A stretch of 64,000 nt of DNA from VAXT01 sp035318925 (GTDB lineage Bacteria; Actinomycetota; Thermoleophilia; Gaiellales; Gaiellaceae): assembly GCA_035318925.1 (NCBI GenBank), contig DATHDS010000014.1, positions 186,001 to 250,000 on the forward strand, written 5' to 3'. Positions 16,049 through 23,659 of the stretch are shown piece after piece. The notes beneath the pieces are model-generated. The model did not search any database and was not told where the DNA came from. It worked only from the letters and a program-made list of their open reading frames with translations. Each line of letters begins with the position of its first letter. The first letter of the stretch is position 1. The position numbers and the translations under genes are program-made.

Positions 16049-17233
16049 TCATTCATCTCTTGCGACAAGCAGTGCGCGTTGTTCTGGAATGCGAGACCAC
16101 GGCGCCACTTCGACGACCGTGCAAACACCTCCCTCCCCGGTACTTGCCTTCACCTGCCGGAGGCCTTCTCGGAGCCGGCCGCGCAGCTCGTCGCCCTCGG
16201 GGCGGACGAGCGCCAGCTGCTGTCCCGTCGACTCCGTCAGCTCGAGCACCTCGAGCTTCAGCTTCAACACCGGCGCCGGCAGCTCGGCCAGCTTCGGCCC
16301 GAGCGCGGTGCGCAGGCGCCCCGCCTCGGCGAACGGCTCGCGCAGCGTGAGCGTCCGTCGCCAGCTGCCACCGCCGACGAGCGTCGCCGAGATCGCGATC
16401 TTGCGCAGGAAGCGCTCGCCGCGCTCCGACCGCCCGAGGAGGCGCTCGACGAGTACCGCGAGCGCGCGCCGTAGCGTGAGCTCATTCCCGATCGCCTCGG
16501 GAAACTCGAGCGTCTCGACAAGCTCGGCAGGGGCCCGTCTCCCCCGCACGCGCCCGCGGTCTCGTCCTCTCGCCAGGCTCCAGGCGCGCCGCCCGTCCGG
16601 CCCCAGTCGTTCGGCAACGGCGCCGCCCGGTAGCCCAGCAAGCTCACCGACATTGCGCACGCCGAGCTCCTCGAGCTCGCGTCGCCGCTGCTCAGCGAGG
16701 GGAAGCAGCGACACCGGCAGAGGCGCGAGGAAGTCGCGCGTGCGCTCGTCGGCAACGATCAAGACCTGCCCGGGACGCGCGACGTTCGCCGCTGCAAGAG
16801 CGGCAAACCGGCGCCCGGCCGCGCCAGCGCGTGGATCCCAGGCAGAACCGACAGCGGCGAGGGCGCGCTCGAGCGCAGCCGCAACGCCGCCGTAGAGACG
16901 CTCGACCCCACGCGTCTCGAAATAGACACAGCCGAGGTCGCCCGTCTCGACCTCGAAGCCCGAGTCCTCGAGGCTCCGCAGGATCTCCTCCCAGGCCTGC
17001 TCGGCCGCGGATGGATCCTGCTCGACGAGGACGAGCTCGGGACAGGTCGCGAGCCCCTCCCCCATGCGCATGCCCGGCTTGACCCCTTTCGCCTCAGCCG
17101 CAGCGGTCACCGGGCCGAGCAGCGGCTCGTCACCCTCAGCGGGCGAAAGCGCCGCGGGGCGCAGAGCAAGGCTCGGCCGGTTGCGAAGCGCCGCCCGCAG
17201 CTCGAAGCCTGGAATAAGAACGCATGCGACCAT
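16049..17233 (-). CDS. imuB: ImuB-like inactive Y-family polymerase (SOS mutasome)
   Basis: A 394-residue protein. The N-terminal half aligns with Y-family palm/fingers but lacks the catalytic acidic residues: the start reads MVACVLIPGFELRAALRNRP where active enzymes have an Asp motif. VYFETRGVERLYGG marks the degenerate second active-site region, and helix-hairpin-helix residues lie around 185-215 (LEELGVRNVGELAGLPGGA). The little-finger region follows to about 390. ImuB is an adaptor that links DnaE2 to the beta clamp. Two SOS boxes sit immediately upstream of the ATG. No imuA-type gene is present in the cassette. Confidence 0.88.
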   Translation of the reverse strand: MVACVLIPGFELRAALRNRPSLALRPAALSPAEGDEPLLGPVTAAAEAKGVKPGMRMGEGLATCPELVLVEQDPSAAEQAWEEILRSLEDSGFEVETGDLGCVYFETRGVERLYGGVAAALERALAAVGSAWDPRAGAAGRRFAALAAANVARPGQVLIVADERTRDFLAPLPVSLLPLAEQRRRELEELGVRNVGELAGLPGGAVAERLGPDGRRAWSLARGRDRGRVRGRRAPAELVETLEFPEAIGNELTLRRALAVLVERLLGRSERGERFLRKIAISATLVGGGSWRRTLTLREPFAEAGRLRTALGPKLAELPAPVLKLKLEVLELTESTGQQLALVRPEGDELRGRLREGLRQVKASTGEGGVCTVVEVAPWSRIPEQRALLVARDE

Positions 17234-17234
17234 C

Positions 17235-17246
17235 GAACGTATGTTC
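17235..17246 (-). promoter_or_regulatory. LexA (SOS) box 1 abutting imuB
   Basis: GAACGTATGTTC, a perfect match to the actinobacterial/Gram-positive LexA consensus GAAC-N4-GTTC. It ends one base before the imuB ATG (17233-17231), where a ribosome binding site would normally sit. Confidence 0.9.
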
Positions 17247-17251
17247 TACAC

Positions 17252-17263
17252 GAACACACGTTC
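17252..17263 (-). promoter_or_regulatory. LexA (SOS) box 2 upstream of imuB
   Basis: GAACACACGTTC, a second perfect GAAC-N4-GTTC palindrome, 17 bases centre-to-centre from box 1. Tandem operators predict tight, damage-inducible control of imuB and the genes downstream. Confidence 0.9.
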
Positions 17264-17403
17264 GCTGTCAAGCTGAGTCTACGACACCTCTTCGAGCACG
17301 TTCGGCCTGCGCTCAACATCCTGAAGGCCTAGTAGGAGAGTCTGGCGCAAAGAGAAAACGCGACGGTGAGTTAAGGTCGGCCCAACACCATCCGGAGGTT
17401 GCA

Positions 17404-17787
17404 GTGTCCAGCGAGGAGAACAAGGCTGTCGTTCAGCGCTTCATCGAAGAAGTCTTTGTTCAGCACGACCCCTCGAACATCGAAGAGCTCGTCTCAAACG
17501 AGAGCCTGAGGCAAATGGCTCCGGGCACCGTGCAGGCGTTCCCGGACATAGAGATGACTGTTGAGCACCTGATCGCCGAAGGCGACATTGTCGCCGTCCG
17601 GGTGAGCGCTGCCGGAACCCACAAGGGCGATTTCCGTGGGATCGCTCCTACGGGCCGTCGGTGGGAGGCGACTGCCAGCGCCTGGTACCAGGTGCGAGAC
17701 GGCAAGATCAGCGACTTCTGGGTCAACTGGGACTGGCTGGCGATCATGGAGGCGATCGGCGCGGTTCAGCGCGTCGAGCCTTCCTGA
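17404..17787 (+). CDS. NTF2/SnoaL-like ester cyclase-type protein
   Basis: A 127-residue protein from GTG 17404, six bases after a GGAGG ribosome binding site. The sequence SEENKAVVQRFIEEVFVQHD, then MAPGTVQAFPDIEMTVEHLIAEGD, VAVRVSAAGTHKGDF and the C-terminal WYQVRDGKISDFWVNWDWLA is the pattern of the SnoaL-like polyketide-cyclase/ester-cyclase family, a cone-shaped NTF2 fold with a small-molecule pocket. Substrate unknown. The 140 bases upstream (17264-17403) hold no other gene; the promoter must lie there, facing away from the SOS promoter of imuB. Confidence 0.82.
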   Translation: MSSEENKAVVQRFIEEVFVQHDPSNIEELVSNESLRQMAPGTVQAFPDIEMTVEHLIAEGDIVAVRVSAAGTHKGDFRGIAPTGRRWEATASAWYQVRDGKISDFWVNWDWLAIMEAIGAVQRVEPS

Positions 17788-17820
17788 TTGGGCAGCCTCA
17801 GAAGTCTCACGATCCGCGGT

Positions 17821-19371
17821 CTAGGCCGACTGCGTGTGGGCCGTCTCGGGCTCGGTCCCGGGCGGCACCTCGGGCAGCGAGGCGACCGAGTCGCGGAGCC
17901 GCAGATCCGGGATCAGCCAGGCCAGCGCGAACGCGAGCACGGCAACGCCGGCAGCCGTCAGGAAGACCGGATGCAGCGCCGCCGCGAATGCCTGCTCGAA
18001 GGCCGACCGCGCCTGGGCCGGAAGCGCCCGGATTGCCGCCGGATTCGTGGCCCGCGGTGCGCTCGCGTCCGCCGGTAGTCGCAAGGCGAGCTCGGCGGCG
18101 AGGCGATTCGCGAAGATCGTCCCGAAGATGGAGACGCCGATCGAACCACCGATCTGGCGGAAGAGCGTCGAGCCGGAGGTGGCAACGCCCATGTTCCGCC
18201 GGTCGACGGCGTTCTGCACCGCAAGCACGAGCACCTGCATCACCATCCCGAGCCCGAGCCCGAGCACGACTCCGCCCCCCAGCACCTGCCAGGTCGGCGT
18301 GCCGACCTGGAGCCGCGAGAGCAGAAAGAGCCCCACAGCCATCAACGCCGTGCCGGCGATCGGAAACGGCTTGTAGCGCCCCCAGCGCGTGATCAGGTTG
18401 CCGCTCAGGATCGACGTCACCAACACGCCGGCCATCAGCGGTGTGAGCTCGAGCCCGGAGCGCGTCGGGCTCGATCCCTTCGTGATCTGCAGGTAGAGCG
18501 GGAGGAACGTGACCGCGCCGAAGAGCGCGAAGCCGACGATGAACCCGACCGCGCTCGTGACCGCGAACGTCCGCTCCCGGAAGAGGGACAGCGGCAGGAT
18601 CGGCTCGGCGCAGCGCCGCTCGACGAGGATGAACGCCGGCAGCAGGACGATGCTCGCGACGACGAGCGACACGATCTGCCACGAGCTCCACGCCCACGTC
18701 GTCCCGCCGAGGCTCGTGAAGAGGACGATTGAGGTCAGGCCTGCCGCGAGCAGCGCTGCTCCGAGATAGTCCATCTCGTGGCGCAGACGGTCGACTCGAG
18801 TACGGAACGCGATCCCGATCACGGCGAGGGCGACCACCCCAATCGGCACGTTGACGTAGAAGATCCAGCGCCAGGTCAGGTTGTCGACGAAGAACCCGCC
18901 GAGCAGCGGCCCGATGATTGTCGAGACGCCGAAGACGGCCCCGAAATAGCCCTGGTAGCGGCCCCGCTCGCGCGGAGGGATGATGTCCCCGACGACGGCG
19001 AGCGTGACGACGATCAGGCCGCCCGCGCCGAGCCCCTGGAGAGCGCGGAACAGGATCAGCTCGGTCATGCCCTGCGCGAGGCCGCACAAGACGGAGCCCA
19101 CGAGGAAGATGACGATCGCCGCCTGGAGCACGGGCTTGCGGCCGAACAGGTCGCCGAGCTTCCCGTACAGCGGGCCGGCAACCGTCGCCGTCAGGAGATA
19201 GGCGGTAACGACCCAGGAGAGGTGATTGAGCCCGCCGAGGTCGCCGACGATCGTCGGCAGCGCCGTCGAGACGATCGTCTGGTCGAGCGAGGCGAGTAGC
19301 AGGACGAGCAGCAGCGCGGCGAAGATCAGCCGCACGCGCCGGCGCGACTCGTCTATCGGCTCGACGACCAC
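17821..19371 (-). CDS. DHA2-type MFS drug exporter (EmrB/QacA family)
   Basis: A 516-residue membrane protein from GTG 19371 with about 14 hydrophobic helices. TM1 carries LASLDQTIVSTALPTIVGDLG with the D-x-T-I-V-x-x-A-L-P motif typical of DHA2 transporters, followed by LSWVVTAYLLTATVAGPLYG and GKLGDLFGRKPV (motif A). Antiporter motif C-like Gly/Pro residues occur in the fifth helix region. A proton-driven multidrug or lipid exporter is likely, substrate unknown. It lies 11 bases downstream of the reductase-like gene and may share its transcript. Confidence 0.9.
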   Translation of the reverse strand: MVVEPIDESRRRVRLIFAALLLVLLLASLDQTIVSTALPTIVGDLGGLNHLSWVVTAYLLTATVAGPLYGKLGDLFGRKPVLQAAIVIFLVGSVLCGLAQGMTELILFRALQGLGAGGLIVVTLAVVGDIIPPRERGRYQGYFGAVFGVSTIIGPLLGGFFVDNLTWRWIFYVNVPIGVVALAVIGIAFRTRVDRLRHEMDYLGAALLAAGLTSIVLFTSLGGTTWAWSSWQIVSLVVASIVLLPAFILVERRCAEPILPLSLFRERTFAVTSAVGFIVGFALFGAVTFLPLYLQITKGSSPTRSGLELTPLMAGVLVTSILSGNLITRWGRYKPFPIAGTALMAVGLFLLSRLQVGTPTWQVLGGGVVLGLGLGMVMQVLVLAVQNAVDRRNMGVATSGSTLFRQIGGSIGVSIFGTIFANRLAAELALRLPADASAPRATNPAAIRALPAQARSAFEQAFAAALHPVFLTAAGVAVLAFALAWLIPDLRLRDSVASLPEVPPGTEPETAHTQSA

Positions 19372-19382
19372 CCGGCTGTCGC

Positions 19383-19931
19383 CTACAGCTCGCCCGGCTT
19401 CGCGTAGCGATAGAAGAAGCGGCCGCCGAGGCCCTCGGTAATCGCGCCCATCAGCACGATATGGTCCTCGAGCTTCCGGGCGTTCTCGAGGCCGCCGGCA
19501 GACACGGGGTGGAAGCCGGCGTCGCGGATCAGCTGCTCAGTCACCTCGACGGCGCCCTCCTCGGCCGCGTAGAGGTTGCACGGCGGAACACGCTGCGCGT
19601 CGATCTGATCGTAGACGGCCGCGAAATTGCAGTTGAACGATTTTGCTACAGGACCGCTGACGTGCGACTTGACCTCGTGCGCAAGCGACTCGAACTCCTC
19701 GTTCCGACCCTTGAAAGCGTTCATCGCGTCGATGACGACCGCGTCGCCGACGCCCGTGACCTTGCCGATCGCCTCGCCGATCACATCCGAGTAGACCGCG
19801 ACGAGGACGGCGTCGGACCCGGAAGCGTCTCCCCCGTCTCGGCCCAGCTGCGTGACGGAGTGCCCCGCCTTCTCCCAGCGGCTCGCAAGCCCGCCGCCGA
19901 TATTCCCTTTGCCGATAGTGGTGATGTTCAT
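19383..19931 (-). CDS. F420H2:NADP-oxidoreductase-like dinucleotide-binding protein
   Basis: A 182-residue protein from ATG 19931, preceded by a GGAGGAG ribosome binding site. It consists of one Rossmann domain: NITTIGKGNIGGGLASRWEKAGH with the glycine-rich loop, then VLVAVYSDVIGEAIGKV, AVVIDAMNAFKG, and the VAKSFNCN segment. This matches the NADP oxidoreductase, coenzyme F420-dependent family (Npd/Fno-like). It is shorter than full F420H2:NADP reductases (about 210-230). The usual SFNT motif reads SFNCN. Whether it uses F420 is unknown. Confidence 0.78.
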   Translation of the reverse strand: MNITTIGKGNIGGGLASRWEKAGHSVTQLGRDGGDASGSDAVLVAVYSDVIGEAIGKVTGVGDAVVIDAMNAFKGRNEEFESLAHEVKSHVSGPVAKSFNCNFAAVYDQIDAQRVPPCNLYAAEEGAVEVTEQLIRDAGFHPVSAGGLENARKLEDHIVLMGAITEGLGGRFFYRYAKPGEL

Positions 19932-19984
19932 CGCTCCTCCGGTCCTGGGTCGAATCAAAATCTACGCCTTGCGATGATCTCTGC

Positions 19985-21250
19985 GTGAGCGTCCTCAGAG
20001 AGCGCAACTTCCGTTATCTGTTCGCGGCGCGGACGATCTCGTTCTTCGGGACGAACCTGGCGCCGATCGCCGTCGCGTTCGCGGTGCTGGGACTCGGCGG
20101 CTCCGCGACCCAGGTGGGCCTCGCCTTCGCCGCGTGGACGCTGGCGCAGATCTCGACGCTGCTCGTCGGCGGCGTTGTCGCGGACCGCCTGCCGCGCCGA
20201 CTCGTGATGATCGGCTCCGACGCGGCGAACCTCTGCGTCCGGGTCGCGATGGGCGTCCTGCTCGTCAGCGGCCATGCCCGGATCTGGGAGCTGATCGCGC
20301 TCCAGGCCGTGGGCGGCGCCGCCGTCGCGTTCTACTCGCCCGCGTCGACTGGGCTCGTTCCGGAGACCGTTCCCGAGCGGCTGCTCCAGCAGGCGAACAG
20401 CTTCATGTCGATCGCGCGCTACGCCGCCTTCCCGCTCGGAGCGGCCGTCGGAGGAACGCTCGTCGCAACCGTCGGCTCGGGCTACGCGCTCCTGCTCGAC
20501 GGAGCGACCTACGGGGCGAGCGCGCTGCTCCTGGCGATGATGCACCTCCCTCGCAGAACGACCGCGGCCGCGACGAACATCGTCCACGAGCTGCGCGAGG
20601 GTTGGCAGGCGTTCACCGAGCACACCTGGGTCTGGCTGCTGACCCTGTGGATCTCGCTCTACTTCCTCGTGACGTACGCCCCGTTCTTCGTCCTCGGGCC
20701 GTACGTCGCCAAGCAGGACCTCGGCGGTGCCTCCGCCTGGGCCGTGATCGTGACCGGAGAGGCAATCGGCTCGCTCGCGGGAGGGCTCGCCGGGCTACGG
20801 CTGCTTCCGCGGAGACCGATGTTCACAATCGGGGCGCTCTTTATGGTCACCGCGCTGCAGTGCGTCCTGCTCGCGCTGCGCGCGCCCACTCTCGCGATCG
20901 GCGCCGCTGCGGTGCTCGCCGGCTTTGCCTTCTCCTATGGCACCGTCGTCTGGGACACCTCGCTCCAGTCGCTGATCGCGCGCGACAAGCTCTCGCGAGT
21001 CAGCGCCTACAACTGGATGGGCGCGATGATCTTTCTCCCGGCCGGCTACGCGATCGCGGGGCCCGTGGCCGACACCATCGGGATCTCGACCTCGCTCTGG
21101 ATCGGCGCCGCCTGGATCGTCGTGACCACGATCGCCGTCCTGTCCGTGCCGAGCGTCCGGAACTTCCGCTCAGGCTCGGGCGAGGGGCCGCTGGCCCCGC
21201 GGCGTCAGAGCGAAGTGGACGTCGATCAACCCGTCGGCCAGCAGCTCTGA
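19985..21250 (+). CDS. MFS transporter (EntS/MFS_3-like)
   Basis: A 421-residue protein from GTG 19985 with about 11-12 membrane helices. The start VSVLRERNFRYLFAARTISF, the GGVVADRLPRRLVM motif A, and RDKLSRVSAYNWMGAMIFLP late in the protein are characteristic of the enterobactin-exporter-like MFS_3 group. The substrate cannot be deduced, and no siderophore genes are nearby. It is divergent from the reductase-like gene, with only 53 bases for both promoters. Confidence 0.88.
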   Translation: MSVLRERNFRYLFAARTISFFGTNLAPIAVAFAVLGLGGSATQVGLAFAAWTLAQISTLLVGGVVADRLPRRLVMIGSDAANLCVRVAMGVLLVSGHARIWELIALQAVGGAAVAFYSPASTGLVPETVPERLLQQANSFMSIARYAAFPLGAAVGGTLVATVGSGYALLLDGATYGASALLLAMMHLPRRTTAAATNIVHELREGWQAFTEHTWVWLLTLWISLYFLVTYAPFFVLGPYVAKQDLGGASAWAVIVTGEAIGSLAGGLAGLRLLPRRPMFTIGALFMVTALQCVLLALRAPTLAIGAAAVLAGFAFSYGTVVWDTSLQSLIARDKLSRVSAYNWMGAMIFLPAGYAIAGPVADTIGISTSLWIGAAWIVVTTIAVLSVPSVRNFRSGSGEGPLAPRRQSEVDVDQPVGQQL

Positions 21251-21254
21251 GGCG

Positions 21255-21944
21255 CTACGGCGCGGAGGTGATCTCGGCAGCACCGTCGACCATACGGGCG
21301 AGCCGCGGAATGACGTCGAGCACGCTCACCTGGGCGCAGAAGGCGATGTCCTCCTCGAGACCGGGCGGGCCGTACGTCCGCGCCAGGAGACCTTCGTGTG
21401 CGTCGGGCCAGGCACGGGCGATCGCGTCCGCGGCCTTCGCGGAGTCGGTCGCCTCACCGCCGAGGAGCTGGACGATCCTGCCGGCGCAATACGCGTCGTC
21501 GAGCGCGAAGGCGCCCTGGAACCCCGCGCACAGCAGCAGCACGTCCTGCCCGCGCTCCCGGGCCGCTGCGGCGACCGCATCCAGGTTCAGCAGGCTCCCC
21601 AGCAGCACCTCCTCACAGCTCGCCGCGGCCTCGAGGATCGCGCGCGTCCCGTTCGTCGTCGAGAAGATGACCGCGGGCGCTCGCGGCTCGCCGACGAACT
21701 CCCGCGGAGACGCCCCGACGTCGAAGCCCTCGATCTTGACTGCGTTCCGCTCGCCGCCGAGCAGCGCCTCCCCCAGCCGCTCTCGCAGCGCGCGGGCCTC
21801 ATCGATCTCGGCGCAGGAATACACGCGCTCGTAGCCCGAGGCGAGGACCTGGGCGATCGTCGAGGTCGCCCGGAGAACGTCCACGACGATGCCAACGGGC
21901 GCGCTTGCCGCCTCCGCAGGTGTAAACGCGACGTGGACGCGCAT
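21255..21944 (-). CDS. 2-phosphosulfolactate phosphatase family protein (ComB-like)
   Basis: A 229-residue protein. IVVDVLRATSTIAQVLASG, the SPREFVGEPRAPAVIFSTTNGTRA segment, and VLLLCAGFQGAFALDDAYCAG with ATDSAKAADAI are the diagnostic blocks of the ComB family, Mg-dependent acid phosphatases first described in coenzyme M synthesis. In bacteria without coenzyme M, members are widespread with an uncertain substrate. No other sulfolactate or CoM genes are present here, so a general phosphatase role is possible. The 3' end is convergent with the MFS gene, four bases apart. Confidence 0.85.
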   Translation of the reverse strand: MRVHVAFTPAEAASAPVGIVVDVLRATSTIAQVLASGYERVYSCAEIDEARALRERLGEALLGGERNAVKIEGFDVGASPREFVGEPRAPAVIFSTTNGTRAILEAAASCEEVLLGSLLNLDAVAAAARERGQDVLLLCAGFQGAFALDDAYCAGRIVQLLGGEATDSAKAADAIARAWPDAHEGLLARTYGPPGLEEDIAFCAQVSVLDVIPRLARMVDGAAEITSAP

Positions 21945-21964
21945 CGCCCCACTACGCTACCTCC

Positions 21965-22840
21965 GTGGCCGAGGTGATGACTTGTTACCGGCACCCGAAC
22001 CGGGAAACGCGCGTCTCGTGCTCGGAATGCGGCCGCGGAATCTGCCCGGACTGCATGGTCTTCGCCCCGGTCGGGATCCGCTGTCTGGAGCACGCGGGGC
22101 GGCCGCAGGGCACGGCTCGCGTGACGAGTGGTGTTCGCCGCGCCGCCTTCGAGGGCACGGGCGCGCTCGTCACGAAGGCGATGATCGCGGTCAACGTCCT
22201 CGTCTTCCTTGTCAACCTGGCTCAGGGCTCGGGCCTGAACCTCGTCTCGGGCCCGCTGTTCGAGAAGGGCGCGCTCTTCATCAGTTCTCCCTTCTATCCC
22301 GGTGGGCTCGCGGATGGCGAGTGGTGGCGCCTGATCACAGCGGCCTTCCTGCACGGCAACCTGATCCACCTGGGGCTGAACATGGTCGTGCTCTGGATCG
22401 TCGGAGCACCGGTCGAGGAGGCGATCGGGCGAGGGCGGTTCCTCGCTCTTTACATCGTCTCCGGGATCGCCGGGTCGGCCGGTGCGCTGCTCCTGGACCC
22501 CAACGCGGTCACGGTCGGCGCCTCCGGTGCGATCTTCGGGATTCTTGGGGCGGCTCTCGTGCTGGAGCGCCAGCGCAGCTACGTGCTCGGCGGGCAGGCG
22601 CTCGGCCTGATCGTGATCAACCTCGTGCTGACGTTTGTCCTCTCGTCATCGCAGCACATCTCAATCGGCGGACACCTCGGAGGACTCGCCGGCGGCGGGC
22701 TCAGCATGCTCGCGCTCTCGCGATTCGGCCGGACGCACGCGATCTACGGCCGTCCCGGGTTGATCGGAGTTCTCGGACTCGTCGCCGTCGGAGTTGCAAG
22801 CGTCGCGGTTGCGTATTTCCGCGTCCAGAGTGTGGCGTAA
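21965..22840 (+). CDS. Rhomboid intramembrane serine protease with N-terminal zinc finger
   Basis: A 291-residue protein from GTG 21965. Residues 6-42 form a B-box-like zinc finger (Cys7, His10, Cys19, Cys22, Cys27, Cys30, Cys40, His43), common in actinobacterial rhomboids. The six-helix rhomboid core follows: EWWRLITAAFLHGNLIHLGLNM (Trp-Arg, oxyanion His and Asn139), the catalytic Ser187 in TVGASGAIFGILG, and catalytic His237 in GGHLGGLAGG. It cleaves transmembrane helices of unknown targets. The stop is followed directly by a strong GC hairpin. Confidence 0.93.
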   Translation: MAEVMTCYRHPNRETRVSCSECGRGICPDCMVFAPVGIRCLEHAGRPQGTARVTSGVRRAAFEGTGALVTKAMIAVNVLVFLVNLAQGSGLNLVSGPLFEKGALFISSPFYPGGLADGEWWRLITAAFLHGNLIHLGLNMVVLWIVGAPVEEAIGRGRFLALYIVSGIAGSAGALLLDPNAVTVGASGAIFGILGAALVLERQRSYVLGGQALGLIVINLVLTFVLSSSQHISIGGHLGGLAGGGLSMLALSRFGRTHAIYGRPGLIGVLGLVAVGVASVAVAYFRVQSVA

Positions 22841-22847
22841 AGAGGGG

Positions 22848-22880
22848 GGAGCGCGGCGCCGGGCCCCGGCGCCGCGCTCC
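22848..22880. terminator. Strong GC hairpin between convergent genes
   Basis: Perfect 16-base arms (GGAGCGCGGCGCCGGG and its complement) around a single C, placed between the rhomboid gene stop and the convergent membrane-protein stop. The symmetry and position fit a bidirectional terminator. There is no U-tract, so it may depend on the very stable stem alone or on Rho. Confidence 0.7.
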
Positions 22881-22888
22881 AGTTCGAC

Positions 22889-23584
22889 TCAGGTAGCGGG
22901 AACACTGGCCCGCTCGGGAACCGTGGCGGTCGCCGGCGAGCGCACGTAGAGGAACCCGCTCGTGAGCACGAGCCAGGCCATGGCGATGATCGGGGTGATC
23001 CACGCCGAGTAAGCCCCGTCGGGCGCCCAGAAGCCGCTGGTCGCCCACGTCGTCCCGCCGAGCAGGATGAGAATCGCGGCCAGGATTCCGATCTGGCTGA
23101 ACCAGGTCGGAACGAGTTTCGTTCCCGACAGTCCGAGCGACGCTGCACCGATCAGCAGCGCGGCCGGATACGAAACGGTCACACCGACGATCCAGCACAT
23201 GTCGCTGAGCGCCGTGATCACGCCCTGATCGCCGTACCCGGCGATCGAGTACGCCAGTGCGGCGTTCAACACGATGAGCACGAGGAACACGGTGGCGAGC
23301 GCTGTTCCGGCGGCAATTGTCGCCGAGCCCCACCCGGCTTTCCCGGCATCGCGCAGCGCGCTGACGATGGCTGCGACGAACCAGAGCAAGAACACGATCG
23401 CCAGGCCGAAGAGGACCATGGCCGTCAGGACCTTGCCGCGATCGCCCACGTAGAACGAGGTGATATCGGCCGTCGACGCGCCGACCTTCGGCGCGCTGCC
23501 GTAGATCACGAACGAGACGATGAAGAGGACGACGAAGACGATTCCGGTCGCGCGGCCATAGCGCTCCCAGTTCAGGTTCGTCAT
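22889..23584 (-). CDS. Multi-pass membrane protein (DUF4386-like)
   Basis: 231 residues from ATG 23584, just downstream of an AAGGAGG ribosome binding site. Seven hydrophobic segments are visible at roughly 15-33, 55-75, 92-112, 128-148, 155-172, 177-195 and 200-218. An extracytoplasmic loop after TM1 (SAPKVGASTADITSFYVGDRGK) is typical of DUF4386-like proteins. Function unknown. The next upstream gene is ppdK, with a 75-base gap containing a good ribosome binding site, so it may be expressed separately. Confidence 0.7.
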   Translation of the reverse strand: MTNLNWERYGRATGIVFVVLFIVSFVIYGSAPKVGASTADITSFYVGDRGKVLTAMVLFGLAIVFLLWFVAAIVSALRDAGKAGWGSATIAAGTALATVFLVLIVLNAALAYSIAGYGDQGVITALSDMCWIVGVTVSYPAALLIGAASLGLSGTKLVPTWFSQIGILAAILILLGGTTWATSGFWAPDGAYSAWITPIIAMAWLVLTSGFLYVRSPATATVPERASVPAT

Positions 23585-23659
23585 GTGAACCTCCTTGATA
23601 AGGGTCGCCGCGATTCTCTGCCTGCGGCCAGGGTCGCTCAAGGGGTTCGCCGGAGAGGA

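Noticed and set aside
16049..17233. An active DinB/Pol IV polymerase
   Set aside because: The catalytic acidic residues at the N-terminus are missing, and the gene lies in an SOS cassette with dnaE2, as expected for ImuB.
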